This document shows, one piece after another, positions 8,249 through 18,088 of a stretch of 64,000 nucleotides of DNA. Position 1 is the first letter of the stretch. Every line of letters begins with the position of its first letter. The stretch spans positions 62,001 through 126,000 of the forward strand of contig NZ_OMPC01000007.1 of NCBI RefSeq assembly GCF_900312675.1. The letters are read 5' to 3'. Both the position numbers and the translations under genes were made by a program. The notes beneath the pieces were generated by a model. That model ran no database searches, was not told the origin of the DNA, and saw only the letters and a list, made by a program, of their open reading frames with translations. This stretch comes from Aliivibrio sp. EL58. GTDB lineage: Bacteria; Pseudomonadota; Gammaproteobacteria; Enterobacterales; Vibrionaceae.

Positions 8249-9187
8249 TTAGAAATCGTAACGTAGGCCAAACTGAAGTTGGTCATCTAGATTATCAATC
8301 TGCTCAAACTTGTACCCTGCATAGGTACGAAAGCTTTTGTTTAATTTGTAAATGGCTTCAATGGCAACATTGTTTACGGTGTCATTGCTGTCAATTTCTT
8401 GGAAGTTATAAACGCCTTGGAACACCCATTGGTCAAGTTTATAAGCGGCAGCTAATTCATATCCACTAGCATCAAGTTTATCGACTTCTCCCGTTGTAAA
8501 TAAGCCTGATACCATAAAGGCATTAAGCGTGTAGCGAACCGCTAAGTTAATTTGATCTGCATCTAGTGTTGTGATGCCATTTGGAGATTGTTCTCCAGAG
8601 GTGTAACCAAGACCAAAATCTAAGCCCATTGGTAACGCATACATACCTGAAATACCAAAGCTGTCGTTTTTCTTTTCGTTACTTGCAATGTAGTTTGCTT
8701 GAATAGTGAGTGCATCAAATTCACCTGAGTATAAAAAGTTATTCTCACGTTTATCTTTGTTGCCTGTGGTTAAGTCAGCCGCATCACCACCGAATGTAGC
8801 TAAAATATCGGTGTAATCGGTCAGCATTACTTGCGCAGAATCTTGTTGGCCATACGAGAAGTTACCAACGTTTGTGCTTAAACCTGCGAATAGGTAACGC
8901 GTATTTACAGTATTGTCTTTACCACTACCAATCTCGACTTCATAGGTACCAAATGCCCCTAAGCTATCGTTGATTTTAGTTTTCCCTTTTAAATTAATAC
9001 GAGCACGACTTTTGTCTTCAAATGAACTATCTGCTGCGGTTTCATTATTATCAGAGATATTTGCACGAGCTTCGGCTCTGCCACCTACTTTTAGTTGAGT
9101 GTCATCTTGATCATAAACCGTTGCTGCTAAAAGAGGGGCTGATACAAAAGAAGATAAAATAGCTGTCGATAGTAGTAATTTTTTCAT
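8249..9187 (-). CDS. Outer-membrane porin (gram-negative porin / Porin_4 type)
   Basis: A 312-residue precursor of a 16-stranded general porin that lets small solutes cross the outer membrane. Signal peptide MKKLLLSTAILSSFVSAPLLA with cleavage before ATVYDQDD; the barrel then shows repeated alternating strands and ends in the assembly signal FGLRYDF with terminal Phe. I start at the ATG of MKKLLLS (GGGATCT upstream) rather than nine codons earlier, since the longer form would spoil the signal peptide. It resembles the OmpL/OmpU group of vibrio porins but is too diverged to name. It is monocistronic, with a strong terminator downstream and about 170 bases of AT-rich leader with no gene. Confidence 0.9.
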   Translation of the reverse strand: MKKLLLSTAILSSFVSAPLLAATVYDQDDTQLKVGGRAEARANISDNNETAADSSFEDKSRARINLKGKTKINDSLGAFGTYEVEIGSGKDNTVNTRYLFAGLSTNVGNFSYGQQDSAQVMLTDYTDILATFGGDAADLTTGNKDKRENNFLYSGEFDALTIQANYIASNEKKNDSFGISGMYALPMGLDFGLGYTSGEQSPNGITTLDADQINLAVRYTLNAFMVSGLFTTGEVDKLDASGYELAAAYKLDQWVFQGVYNFQEIDSNDTVNNVAIEAIYKLNKSFRTYAGYKFEQIDNLDDQLQFGLRYDF

Positions 9188-9361
9188 TAGATCCCATACC
9201 TTTAAATTAACCAAAACAGTCCGTTTAGGCTTAGTTATTTGCTTGGGTTCTAAGATAAAATTTATATATGAAAGATTGATGTAAGTTTTGTTTAGAATTT
9301 ATAAAAGTAATATGTCAGTTGAGTGACTAACATATTACTCTTGATAGGATTATTTATTAGT

Positions 9362-10231
9362 TTATGAGCTAGGAATTCGCTTAATGTTCTTTTTATGGCG
9401 CTCTTCTTCATTTAATAGTTGGCAGGTTGCACAGTTCTTCTTGCCATCTATTTTGTACTTCATGCAACAGGTTTCACGCTGAACATAGAGAATTGCTTGC
9501 TGTTTATTTTCGGCTACTCGTATATGCGCAAGGTTTTTTCCAATTTCTGGCATAACGCTCTCGAGCCATTGCTGTGCTTGTGGCGCAAGTTGATTTGCTA
9601 GATCAGAGGCCAATCCATTTTCAGTTAAGCGCATGAAAAAAACACTGACTGCCAGTGAAACGGCTCCCCAAAATGGTTTGTGCTTCAGTCTTTCTTGTTC
9701 AAATAATACACTTAGTCCACCACCTATTTGCTGTAATAAATGGGTAAATGCTTCATCAAGTTTCTCTTGGCTCTCTACGACGGTCGCTTGTGGTTCAGAA
9801 GCCAAAGGATCGGTTGCAAGGCAAACAAAAGGGCAGGCGTTATTAATTTTCAGTGATTTTATCTTTTCGCCATTGGGTGTTGAAATGAAAATATCGTTAA
9901 ACTGAATAATAGGAACGCGATTAAAGCGTAAACGTAGAGCGACTAGGCTAGTAAAAAATTGGTTATTAAATGATTTTAGCCACATGGAAGCCGAAACGTT
10001 CGTATTGACGTCGTTTTTTTTACCGAATAACTCAATCGCGTTGGATAAGTTGACTGGTAACCACTGATTTAATGGTAAGTGCTTATCATCCAGCTGTTCT
10101 TTATTGATTGCTTTGAGTTTGAAATTGTCATCAGCATCGTTTAACCATGCCAATTGCTCTTTTAAAGAGTGGCATGAATCAGATGATTTTTTGCTGCGCC
10201 ATAATGGCGTTAATTGTTCTGCAATATGCAT
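9362..10231 (-). CDS. FhuF-like siderophore ferric-iron reductase
   Basis: A 289-residue cytoplasmic protein ending in the FhuF-type [2Fe-2S] ligand motif C-C-x10-C-x2-C (Cys255, Cys256, Cys267, Cys270). Members reduce iron in imported ferric siderophores to release Fe2+. The length and layout fit the AHA_1954-type siderophore ferric iron reductases of vibrios and aeromonads better than E. coli FhuF (262 residues). It begins 31 bases after anmK on the same strand. That short gap holds an AT-rich stretch with ATAATAATAATTT, which is only weakly Fur-box-like. No siderophore transport or synthesis genes are next to it, so the partner siderophore is unknown. Confidence 0.82.
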   Translation of the reverse strand: MHIAEQLTPLWRSKKSSDSCHSLKEQLAWLNDADDNFKLKAINKEQLDDKHLPLNQWLPVNLSNAIELFGKKNDVNTNVSASMWLKSFNNQFFTSLVALRLRFNRVPIIQFNDIFISTPNGEKIKSLKINNACPFVCLATDPLASEPQATVVESQEKLDEAFTHLLQQIGGGLSVLFEQERLKHKPFWGAVSLAVSVFFMRLTENGLASDLANQLAPQAQQWLESVMPEIGKNLAHIRVAENKQQAILYVQRETCCMKYKIDGKKNCATCQLLNEEERHKKNIKRIPSS

Positions 10232-10262
10232 ATGAGCTACTTTAAATTATTATTATTTGTAT

Positions 10263-11366
10263 TTAAGATGCCGGGTAGATTACACCTAAACTTGCATAAC
10301 GAGAAGCGCCCGTGACATCCGGTTCGTTACTTGGTAAATCATGAATTCGTTGATGTGCTAACCATGCAAACGCCATTGCTTCCATATTGTCACTATCTAC
10401 ATTGTAGTCGTTAGTGCTAATAACTGCCCAATTTGCTAAATGGAATTGCAGTCTTTCCATAAGATATTGGTTATGAACACCACCTCCACAAACGAGCAGT
10501 TTTGCACTCTCTCCAACATGGAATTTTAGAACCTGATCGACAATCGTAGTTACGGTGAACTCCAATAACGTTGCTTGCACATCTTGTGGTAGATAAGGGG
10601 TATTTTCAATATATTGAGAAAACCAATCTAAGTTGAATAACTCACGCCCGGTACTTTTTGGATAAAGGCGAGCAAAATAGCTATGCTGCTTCAGGTTTAT
10701 CAAAAGTTCATCAATCACGGCTCCACTGCGAGCCCAATCGCCATTCTTATCGTAACTGACTTGTTGGTGCTCGGTGATCCATGCATCCATTAACATGTTA
10801 CCTGGGCCTGTGTCATAACCGATAACAGGGGAGTCTTTCTGTAAAATAGAAATATTAGAGATGCCCCCAATGTTTAAGATAACGTGTGTGCTCTCGGGTT
10901 TTCCAAATAAAGTGTGGTGGAAAGCAGGAACTAAAGGTGCACCTTGTCCGCCTAGTGCCATGTCTTTACGGCGAAAGTCAGCAACGGTATTAATTCCTGT
11001 TTTAGCAGCGATAATATTGCTATCGCCAAGTTGCATTGTGAAAGGATATTGTGCGTCAGGCGAATGAAAAACCGTTTGTCCATGGCTACCAATGGCAGTG
11101 ATATCTTCTGGTTTAAGATTGAGTGTATGAAGAAGATGAAGTGCTGCGTCCGCAAATAAGTGACCTAAACGATGGTCAATCTCTCCAATCACTTTTAGGT
11201 TGGTTTGCTGCCCAGTACAAACCGCCAGTAAATCTGCTTTTAGTTGAGGATCCATTGGGAAATCAGCATGACCAAGTAGGTTGATTTTTGTGCCATTTGT
11301 CTCAACGACAACCGCATCGACACCGTCTAAACTGGTTCCTGACATTAAGCCAATGTATTTTTCCAT
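10263..11366 (-). CDS. anmK: Anhydro-N-acetylmuramic acid kinase
   Basis: A 367-residue ASKHA-fold sugar kinase that phosphorylates and opens 1,6-anhydro-MurNAc to MurNAc-6-phosphate during peptidoglycan recycling in the cytoplasm. The N-terminal phosphate-binding signature GLMSGTSLDGVDAVVVE is complete. Further conserved segments are GSHGQTVFH, NIGGISNIS, GYDTGPGNMLMDAW and CGGGVHN near the C-terminus. Length is standard (about 370). GGAG lies about eight bases before the ATG. It is divergent from nagZ, which makes its substrate precursor, so the two face each other across a shared 170-base control region. Confidence 0.97.
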   Translation of the reverse strand: MEKYIGLMSGTSLDGVDAVVVETNGTKINLLGHADFPMDPQLKADLLAVCTGQQTNLKVIGEIDHRLGHLFADAALHLLHTLNLKPEDITAIGSHGQTVFHSPDAQYPFTMQLGDSNIIAAKTGINTVADFRRKDMALGGQGAPLVPAFHHTLFGKPESTHVILNIGGISNISILQKDSPVIGYDTGPGNMLMDAWITEHQQVSYDKNGDWARSGAVIDELLINLKQHSYFARLYPKSTGRELFNLDWFSQYIENTPYLPQDVQATLLEFTVTTIVDQVLKFHVGESAKLLVCGGGVHNQYLMERLQFHLANWAVISTNDYNVDSDNMEAMAFAWLAHQRIHDLPSNEPDVTGASRYASLGVIYPAS

Positions 11367-11538
11367 GTGGATACTCCATAACTACGGATTAATTAACGGT
11401 TTTATTGTGCCATAAAGTGTTGGGATAATATCTATGTTACTCACACAATTGACACAAAATTTCCATAGATAAGATTTTAAAATGAGAAAGGGCGTGATAC
11501 TTTAAGCCTATAAAAATTAAGACGATTTGGAGAACGTT

Positions 11539-12534
11539 ATGGGTCCGTTATGGCTAGATGTTGAAGGGTACGAAATAGATGCAGAAGAGCGTGAGTTGCT
11601 TCAACATCCAACAGTGGGCGGATTAATTCTTTTCGCTCGAAATTATCATGATCCAAAGCAATTAGCAGCATTAACAGCTTCTATTCGTAAAGCGGCAGGG
11701 CGTCCAATTCTAATTGGTGTTGACCAAGAAGGCGGTCGAGTTCAGCGTTTTAGAGATGAATTTACGCTTATTCCACCAGCGCAAGCGTATGCTGAAATGG
11801 ATAATGGTCTTGAGTTAGCGAAAACGGCAGGCTGGTTATTGTGTTCAGAGCTCGTTGCTCATGACATCGATCTTACGTTTGCACCAGTACTCGATAATGG
11901 TTTTGATTGTAAAGCCATTGGTAACCGAGCATTTGGTGATGATATTAATACTATCGTTAAATACAGCACAGCTTTTATGAAAGGTATGAAATCAGCAGGA
12001 ACATCGACAACGGGGAAACATTTCCCTGGGCACGGTGGTGTGATCGCGGATTCGCATTTAGAAACCCCTTATGATCACCGTGACAATATTTTTGAATTGG
12101 ATATGGCGATTTTTAAAGCACAAATCGAAGCGGGCATTTTAGATGCGATGATGCCTGCCCACGTTATCTATCCTGAATACGATTCGTCACCAGCAAGTGG
12201 CTCTTCATATTGGTTGAAAGACGTATTACGTAAACAACTTAACTTTAATGGCTTGGTGTTCTCTGACGATTTAAGTATGGAAGGCGCCACTATTATGGGT
12301 GGACCAGCAGAGCGTTCTCAGCAAGCCCTTGATGCCGGTTGCGACATGGTATTAATGTGTAATAATCGAAAATCAGCCGTCGAGGTTTTGGATAACTTAG
12401 CCATTCAATCCGTAGAAAAGGCCAATAATTTGCTTAAAACTACGCATTTTAATCGCAGCGAATTACTGAGCAGCAAAGAGTGGAAAGAGGCTAGTTTCAC
12501 CATAAATAAAGCCTTTGATAAATGGAAGTCGTAA
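11539..12534 (+). CDS. nagZ: Beta-N-acetylhexosaminidase NagZ (GH3)
   Basis: A 331-residue glycoside hydrolase family 3 enzyme that removes GlcNAc from GlcNAc-anhydroMurNAc peptides in the cytoplasm, a central step of murein recycling that also generates beta-lactamase-inducing muropeptides in some species. The flexible-loop motif KHFPGHG starts at Lys160, and the nucleophile Asp243 is in [21 protein letters not shown] is also diagnostic. I start at the ATG with GGAG eight bases upstream; an in-frame TTG four codons earlier overlaps that site. It is divergent from anmK and followed by a clear terminator. Confidence 0.97.
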   Translation: MGPLWLDVEGYEIDAEERELLQHPTVGGLILFARNYHDPKQLAALTASIRKAAGRPILIGVDQEGGRVQRFRDEFTLIPPAQAYAEMDNGLELAKTAGWLLCSELVAHDIDLTFAPVLDNGFDCKAIGNRAFGDDINTIVKYSTAFMKGMKSAGTSTTGKHFPGHGGVIADSHLETPYDHRDNIFELDMAIFKAQIEAGILDAMMPAHVIYPEYDSSPASGSSYWLKDVLRKQLNFNGLVFSDDLSMEGATIMGGPAERSQQALDAGCDMVLMCNNRKSAVEVLDNLAIQSVEKANNLLKTTHFNRSELLSSKEWKEASFTINKAFDKWKS

Positions 12535-12554
12535 TCGAACTTAACGAACAACAA

Positions 12555-12585
12555 AACGCACTAGCTTAGGTTGGTGCGTTTTTTT
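12555..12585 (+). terminator. Terminator of nagZ
   Basis: AACGCAC and GTGCGTT form the stem, followed directly by a run of seven T. Confidence 0.85.
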
Positions 12586-12670
12586 ATGTCTTATTATTAA
12601 TGAGTTACATGTGATTTAGCAACAGTGATTAGTTGATGTCGGTCCAATTTGATAATGCTTTCACTTTTAT

Positions 12671-12701
12671 TTTACAATGCAGAACGATATACTGGTATGA
12701 T
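12671..12701 (+). promoter_or_regulatory. Candidate promoter of the RND efflux operon
   Basis: TTTACA (12671-12676) lies 19 bases before TATGAT (12696-12701), which carries an extended -10 TGG immediately upstream. It is 32 bases before the GTG start. Inferred from motif only. Confidence 0.4.
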
Positions 12702-12732
12702 ATGCGCTATCAGCGTAACATTGGAGTCTATT

Positions 12733-13833
12733 GTGAACTATCTCATTATTCTATTTACTGCTTTTTTGTTAGTCGGTTGCGAAAAAGAACCAGCTTTAAA
12801 TAACGATACGAAAGCAGAAGTCATTCATAGCGTTAAATACCTTACGACAGCCCGAACCTCTTTTATTATTGAAAGAGAGTTAGCGGGAGTAGTCCAAAGC
12901 ACACGAACTTCACCATTGAGTTTTAAAGTTGGCGGTACAGTAAGTGATATCTTGATTGCTAAGGGCAATCGAGTGAAAAAAGGACAAGTACTTGCGAGAT
13001 TAGAGACGGATGAGTTAGAACTAACAATTGGCAAAGCTTCGGCGTCCTTAGGGGCAGCTCAAGCTGCATTAGTTCAGGCTGAAGATAAATACAGCAGAGC
13101 TGAGAAGTTACAACTTAAAGGGTTTGTGAGCGACTCAGAATTATTAAATATTAAAGCTGATTTTGATGCTAAGAATCAGCAAATGCTTTCTGCTCAAATT
13201 GATCTACGTAATGCAAAATTAAATTTATCACGTACGGAATTGATTGCACCTTACGCAGGCTTAATCAGTCATGTCATGATTGATGATTTTACAAAGGTAA
13301 ATTCAGGCCAGAAAGTACTTGAATTGGTTAATAATAACTCTTTAGAGGTTGCCGTACTTGTTCCTGAAAGCTTGATACAGTATTTTAGTTTTGGTATGGG
13401 AGTAACGATAGAAATTCCGGCCCTTGATGATTTACAAGTCTCTGGGGAGTTAACTGAAATTGGTGCCGTTGTTGAAAAAGGAAACGCCTATTCAGTAACG
13501 GTTCGAATTTTAGAAAGTAACAATAAAATCCGTAATGGAATGTCAGCCAATGTGATGGTTACCCTTGGTAATGAAGATCCAACGGCGATTGTATTACCGT
13601 TAAGTGCTGTGAATTTTGATGATATTAGCGCAGCGCGAGAAGAGAAAAAAGCGGCAATCTATGTCGTAAACCCAACGACGATGACATTAGAAAAACGCTA
13701 TGTAGCAACAGAGCGTACATTGGATAATAAGTTTAAAGTTTATGATGGATTAGTTGAAGGCGAGCATGTTGTTATTGCTGGTGTTCCGTTCTTATTTGAA
13801 GGCCAAAAAGTACAACTTTGGCAGGAAAAATAA
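12733..13833 (+). CDS. RND efflux membrane-fusion protein (lipoprotein)
   Basis: A 366-residue periplasmic adaptor that links an inner-membrane RND pump to an outer-membrane channel. The GTG start is chosen because GGAG lies six bases upstream and the product then begins with a clean lipoprotein signal (LLVGC, lipidated Cys16). Starting 28 codons earlier would bury it. The order is family-typical: a lipoyl-like half (GNRVKKGQVLARLE), a hairpin of about 60 residues, the second lipoyl half (LIAPYAGLISHV), then beta-barrel and membrane-proximal domains. The pump gene starts 12 bases downstream. No TolC-type gene is in the window, so a channel encoded elsewhere is probably used. Substrates are not predictable. 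Confidence 0.93.
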   Translation: MNYLIILFTAFLLVGCEKEPALNNDTKAEVIHSVKYLTTARTSFIIERELAGVVQSTRTSPLSFKVGGTVSDILIAKGNRVKKGQVLARLETDELELTIGKASASLGAAQAALVQAEDKYSRAEKLQLKGFVSDSELLNIKADFDAKNQQMLSAQIDLRNAKLNLSRTELIAPYAGLISHVMIDDFTKVNSGQKVLELVNNNSLEVAVLVPESLIQYFSFGMGVTIEIPALDDLQVSGELTEIGAVVEKGNAYSVTVRILESNNKIRNGMSANVMVTLGNEDPTAIVLPLSAVNFDDISAAREEKKAAIYVVNPTTMTLEKRYVATERTLDNKFKVYDGLVEGEHVVIAGVPFLFEGQKVQLWQEK

Positions 13834-13845
13834 GGAAGCATTATT

Positions 13846-16800
13846 ATGGGAAAATTAACTCGTTTTGCACTAACTAATGCTCGCTTTACGCAAGTTTTTA
13901 TCATCATGCTTTTTATTATTGGGATTTCTACATTTCTAAAATCACCCAGTAAAGAAGATCCTGAGATTATGATCCGTAACGCGATTGTGGTGGCTCAATT
14001 TCCGGGGATGTCACCTGACCGCATAGAAAAACTGATCACCAAACCTTTAGAACGTGAAATAAAACAAATCCCCGAAGTGTCAGAGATTAAGTCATGGGTT
14101 AGAACGGGTGTTACTCAAATTAATGTATCGGTTCATGATAAGTACTTCGAGCTGCAGCCAATTTGGGACACGTTACGTAATAGGATGGAAGAAGTCCAAA
14201 ACAAATTGCCTGAAGGGACTTATGGACCTTATGTGAATGATGAGTTTGGACGAGTATATTCTGCGACTATTGCCTTAACTGGTGATGACTTTACGCCTCG
14301 TGAACGACGACGTATGGCTGAGTTTTTACAAGATAAAATGAGCACCTATTCAACCATTTCTCAAGTCGCATTATACGGGGTTCAAGAAGAGCGTATTTGG
14401 TTAACGCCAAAAGACGATACGATTGCAGAAAATAAGTTTTCGGTTAAACAGATAAAAACAAGTGTTCAAGCTCGCAACGTTGTTTTACCCGGAGGAACAA
14501 TAGATGCAGGAGCATTAGAAGTTGTTATCGAGCCGTCAGGAAATTTTGAATCAGTTGAAGAGATTCAAAATATGGTGTTGTTTGAGCGAGACAGTGGACA
14601 GAGTGTCTACCTTCGAGATTTGATCGACTTAAGCCGAGGTTATGAAGACCCCTTCAAAACGCCCGTATTCTTTAATAATCAATCAGCGATTGTGATTGCT
14701 GCATCAATGGCAGATGGCACTCGCAGTGATGATTTCGGGGCTGATATTGAATCATTTTTAGCTGAATATCAAAAACAATTACCGGCTGGAATGGCTTTGG
14801 AATTAGCGACATTTCAACCTGAAAAAGTCACCGCATCAGTCTCTTCTGCAACCTCAAATTTAATGCAAACGGTTGTTGTTGTGCTTGCTGTTGTTATGCT
14901 TTTTCTTGGGGTAAGAATGGGCTTGATTGTAGGTAGTATCGTCCCTTTAACCATTCTATTAACCATTATTGGTATGTCGGTATGGGGCGTAGAACTGCAG
15001 CGAATGTCCATTGCTGCCATTATTATCGCTCTGGGTTTATTGGTGGATAATGGCATTGTTATTGCTGAGTTTATTAAGACTAAAATTTCAGAGGGAATGG
15101 AGAAGGTAGAGGCGGCGGTATTGGCGTCTAAAACCATGGCTTTGCCGTTACTAACGTCTTCACTGACCAGTATTTTGGCCTTTATGCCGTTATTATTAGC
15201 TCAAGATGTGACGGGAGAATATCTTCGATCTTTATCTCAAGTTATTACGTTAGCATTGTTGGCTTCGTGGTTCTTATGTCTATTTGCAACACCCGCCTTA
15301 TGTGTTTGGTTCTTAAAATCGCCAAAACCAGGCATTAAGAAAGAGGCACTAAGGAAAGAAACGCTTCTAACTCAAGCTTATAAAAACGTAATTGGTTATG
15401 CGCTTAATTATCGATTGTTGTTTATTTCAGCATGTGTATCGTTATTTTTCTTGGCTATTTTTGGTTTGAAATTCGTTACGATTCAATTTATGCCAGGCTC
15501 TGAGCGTAATCAATATCTAGTGTTCTTAAATTTACCAGCAGGAACTACCGTTACAGAAACGACAAAAGTGACTCGTCGTTTAAATTCATGGCTATTAGAT
15601 AAAGAGCAAAACCCAGACGTCACGAATACGGTGGCGTATATTGGCGATGGTGGCCCTCGCTTCTTCCTTGCGCTAGCGCCAGTGGATCGTGCAACGAACC
15701 GTGCATCTATGGTGGTTAACACCACAGATACCGATTCTGCTTTAGAAATGGTCGCTAAAACTAATGATTTTATTGTTCAAGAATTACCAGAAGCCTCAGG
15801 GCAAGCCAAACGTATGTGGTTAGGCGGTACAGAGCTTGGGTTGATTGAATATAAAGTCGTGGGTGATGATGAGAACGTACTTAGGGTTATTGCGAGTCAA
15901 ATTGAAAATGCGTTACATCATATCCCAGGAACCGTGGGTATTGATAATAACTGGGAAAATAGCGTCCCTAAAATCACTATTGATATTGACCAAACTGCAG
16001 CGCAAAGGGCAGGGATCACCAGTCGTGATATTGCGATTAGTTTGAATAGTTTTCTTGAGGGTTATGAAGTGACTAGTTATCGTGAAGATGATGATGTTAT
16101 CCCTGTAATGATCCGTGGTAATGATGAGCGAAATGAAATTGGTAAACTCTTTAGTATGCGGATCATTTCAAGCAGTTCAGGTGAACCACTGCCGTTATTA
16201 CAGTTTGCTGATTTCTCAACTACGCGAGAATCTGCTGTTATTCGACGTGAAGACTTGCAAAGAGTGATGACTGTCAGCGTTAAGCACGCCAATCTTCAAG
16301 CAAGTGAATTGAATAAATTGGTTCAGCCTTACTTAGAGAACTTGAAGCTACCTGACGGTTATTCTATTGAGTTAGGTGGAGAGCTAAAGGGAGCAAGTAA
16401 AGCTAATGGAGCACTGTTTGGTTACCTTCCACACTGTTTTGCTGTTATGGTTTTGCTGTTGTTATTACAATTCAATTCTGTGCGTCGACCTGCCATTATT
16501 CTGTTGACGATCCCGTTATCCTTAATTGGAGCAGTTAGTGGGTTACTGATAATGGATGCGTATTTCACTTTCCCAGCAATGCTTGGTATTTTCAGTCTCG
16601 CGGGGATCATTATTAATAATGGCATTGTATTAATTGATTGCATTGAGAGTAATCGAGCAGAAGGAATGTTGATAAGAGATTCGATTATTGACGCCTGTAT
16701 GACTCGATTACGACCAATTGTGATGACAACATTAACAACAATACTAGGTTTAGTTCCACTGGCAATTTCTGGTGGTGAATTCTGGTATTCGATGTCGATT

Positions 16801-16911
16801 GTGATGATGTTTGGTATGGCGGTAGGTACATTACTTACATTAGGGGTTGTCCCTGTATTGTACAGCTTGTTCTTTAGAGCAAATAAATACGACAGAGAAG
16901 CCAAAGCGTAG
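13846..16911 (+). CDS. RND-superfamily efflux pump permease
   Basis: A 1,021-residue proton-driven inner-membrane pump with the duplicated RND plan: TM1, large periplasmic loop, TM2-7, second loop, TM8-12. TM4 reads GLLVDNGIVIAE, with one of the two acidic residues of AcrB (DD) replaced by Asn. In TM10 the AcrB Lys position lies in AGIIINNGIVLID and is not Lys. Both features recur in a known RND subgroup, so I take them as subgroup traits and not as damage. AGGA precedes the ATG, and the adaptor gene is 12 bases upstream, giving a two-gene operon ended by a hairpin. A drug, detergent or metabolite exporter are all possible. Confidence 0.93.
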   Translation: MGKLTRFALTNARFTQVFIIMLFIIGISTFLKSPSKEDPEIMIRNAIVVAQFPGMSPDRIEKLITKPLEREIKQIPEVSEIKSWVRTGVTQINVSVHDKYFELQPIWDTLRNRMEEVQNKLPEGTYGPYVNDEFGRVYSATIALTGDDFTPRERRRMAEFLQDKMSTYSTISQVALYGVQEERIWLTPKDDTIAENKFSVKQIKTSVQARNVVLPGGTIDAGALEVVIEPSGNFESVEEIQNMVLFERDSGQSVYLRDLIDLSRGYEDPFKTPVFFNNQSAIVIAASMADGTRSDDFGADIESFLAEYQKQLPAGMALELATFQPEKVTASVSSATSNLMQTVVVVLAVVMLFLGVRMGLIVGSIVPLTILLTIIGMSVWGVELQRMSIAAIIIALGLLVDNGIVIAEFIKTKISEGMEKVEAAVLASKTMALPLLTSSLTSILAFMPLLLAQDVTGEYLRSLSQVITLALLASWFLCLFATPALCVWFLKSPKPGIKKEALRKETLLTQAYKNVIGYALNYRLLFISACVSLFFLAIFGLKFVTIQFMPGSERNQYLVFLNLPAGTTVTETTKVTRRLNSWLLDKEQNPDVTNTVAYIGDGGPRFFLALAPVDRATNRASMVVNTTDTDSALEMVAKTNDFIVQELPEASGQAKRMWLGGTELGLIEYKVVGDDENVLRVIASQIENALHHIPGTVGIDNNWENSVPKITIDIDQTAAQRAGITSRDIAISLNSFLEGYEVTSYREDDDVIPVMIRGNDERNEIGKLFSMRIISSSSGEPLPLLQFADFSTTRESAVIRREDLQRVMTVSVKHANLQASELNKLVQPYLENLKLPDGYSIELGGELKGASKANGALFGYLPHCFAVMVLLLLLQFNSVRRPAIILLTIPLSLIGAVSGLLIMDAYFTFPAMLGIFSLAGIIINNGIVLIDCIESNRAEGMLIRDSIIDACMTRLRPIVMTTLTTILGLVPLAISGGEFWYSMSIVMMFGMAVGTLLTLGVVPVLYSLFFRANKYDREAKA

Positions 16912-16941
16912 TTTGTTTTAAACCGAAAATAGATAATTTTC

Positions 16942-16975
16942 AAAGCCTGATCATGTTTATGGTCAGGCTTTTTCT
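16942..16975 (+). terminator. Terminator of the RND operon
   Basis: AAAGCCTGA and TCAGGCTTT flank a 12-base loop and are followed by TTCTTTTT. Confidence 0.88.
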
Positions 16976-16981
16976 TTTTGG

Positions 16982-17010
16982 TTTAGAATAGAAAGCGTTA
17001 ACGTTATAAT
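16982..17010 (+). promoter_or_regulatory. treR promoter with LacI-type half-palindrome
   Basis: TTTAGA and a consensus TATAAT are 17 bases apart, 35 bases before the treR start. The spacer contains AGCGTTAACGTT, a near-palindrome of the kind LacI/GalR proteins bind, so autoregulation or control by a relative is possible. The operator reading is weaker than the promoter. Confidence 0.55.
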
Positions 17011-17045
17011 CAGGACTACCCCTTTACTTATTGGATACAGTAGAC

Positions 17046-17990
17046 ATGACGAAAAAATTGACGATTCTTGATATAGCTAAAATGGCTGGTGTTGGAAAAT
17101 CGACGGTTTCTCGTGTATTAACCAATGATCCAAAAGTGAAGCCAGAAACTCGACTGAAAGTAGAACAGATAATTAAAGAGTCTGGTTTTACTCCCTCTAA
17201 ATCCGCTCAGAGTATGCGTGGTGGCAGTCAAAAAGTAATAGGGATCATCACATCTCGTCTTGATTCACCTTCAGAAAATAAAGCCATTAGCGGCATTTTA
17301 GAGATTATTTATCAGCAAGGTTATGATGCCGTGATCATGGAGAGCCAGTTTGATACTCAAAAAACCAACGAGCACTTAGAGGTATTAAGAAAACGCAGCG
17401 TGGATGGTGTCATTCTATTTGGTTTTACAGACTGTGATATGGCTGAAATTGAGCGTTGGAATGAGCGTATTATCGTGATTGCAATGGACACGGATAAGGT
17501 GAGCTCAATTAATTACGATAATCATGGTGTTATCAGACAAGCGTTACATTACCTTTCTGAACTACACTTAACGAATATTGCGTATATCGGTGTTGATCCA
17601 AACGATAAAACAACGGGTAAATTACGTTTGGATGCTTACCTTGAATGGTGCCAAGAGCATGATCTTTTGCCGAATTTTGCCACAGGGCAGTTAGATCACA
17701 AAAGTGCTTATGCGTTAGTTGATTCTGTTCTTGATGATGAAATTCAAGCGATTGTTTGTGCTAGTGATACGTTAGCCTTAGGGGTTGCGAAACGTCTTCA
17801 AGAGCTACAGCGCAATGATGTTCAGATCACTGGTGTCGGTGGTAATGAGCTACTTTCATTTCTATTCCCCAACATTATTAGTATTAACCCAGGCTATCAA
17901 TATGCAGGGGAGAGTGCCGCTAAGCAGCTTTTACAACAATTAGAAGCAAGCGTAAGTATCGCGCATCTAACCCAGCCTTTATCTCTTTAA
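17046..17990 (+). CDS. treR: Trehalose operon repressor TreR (LacI family)
   Basis: A 314-residue LacI-family repressor. The N-terminal helix-turn-helix with hinge helix reads LTILDIAKMAGVGKSTVSRV and is followed by a periplasmic-binding-protein-like effector domain. In E. coli TreR binds trehalose-6-phosphate as inducer and represses treBC. The segments GFTPSKSAQSMRGGSQKV and GYDAVIMESQFD match TreR closely. I use the ATG five codons inside the longest frame (MTKKLTILD). It lies upstream of treB, whose promoter holds two palindromes matching the expected TreR site. Own promoter with consensus -10. Confidence 0.96.
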   Translation: MTKKLTILDIAKMAGVGKSTVSRVLTNDPKVKPETRLKVEQIIKESGFTPSKSAQSMRGGSQKVIGIITSRLDSPSENKAISGILEIIYQQGYDAVIMESQFDTQKTNEHLEVLRKRSVDGVILFGFTDCDMAEIERWNERIIVIAMDTDKVSSINYDNHGVIRQALHYLSELHLTNIAYIGVDPNDKTTGKLRLDAYLEWCQEHDLLPNFATGQLDHKSAYALVDSVLDDEIQAIVCASDTLALGVAKRLQELQRNDVQITGVGGNELLSFLFPNIISINPGYQYAGESAAKQLLQQLEASVSIAHLTQPLSL

Positions 17991-18014
17991 TATTGTCTAA
18001 AAAACACGCTTTAT

Positions 18015-18030
18015 TGTGATCTGATTCACT
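18015..18030 (+). promoter_or_regulatory. CRP site upstream of treB
   Basis: TGTGATCTGATTCACT fits the TGTGA-N6-TCACA consensus with one change. Its centre is about 63 bases before the start site expected from the treB -10 box, close to a class I activation position. This suggests catabolite control of trehalose use. Confidence 0.7.
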
Positions 18031-18032
18031 TT

Positions 18033-18048
18033 GTGGGATTGTTCCCAT
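18033..18048 (+). promoter_or_regulatory. TreR-type operator O1 upstream of treB
   Basis: GTGGGATTGTTCCCAT matches the reverse complement of the second operator at 14 of 16 positions. It sits between the CRP site and the -10 box. Confidence 0.7.
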
Positions 18049-18073
18049 TTATTTTTTGTTTCATCTTTGTAAT

Positions 18074-18079
18074 TATACT
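18074..18079 (+). promoter_or_regulatory. treB -10 box
   Basis: TATACT, with no good -35 hexamer at the proper spacing. This fits a CRP-dependent promoter. The second operator begins ten bases downstream and would cover the start site. Confidence 0.5.
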
Positions 18080-18088
18080 TAAAACGAA

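Noticed and set aside
10232-10262. Fur box before the siderophore reductase
   Set aside because: The AT-rich ATAATAATAATTT matches the consensus only loosely and lies in a 31-base gap, too weak to list as a site.
13846-16911. RND pump lacking the AcrB-type second Asp and the TM10 Lys, suspected loss of function
   Set aside because: The same VDNGIV and INNGIVLID patterns occur in an RND subgroup known to me, and the rest of the protein is complete. I read it as a subgroup trait.
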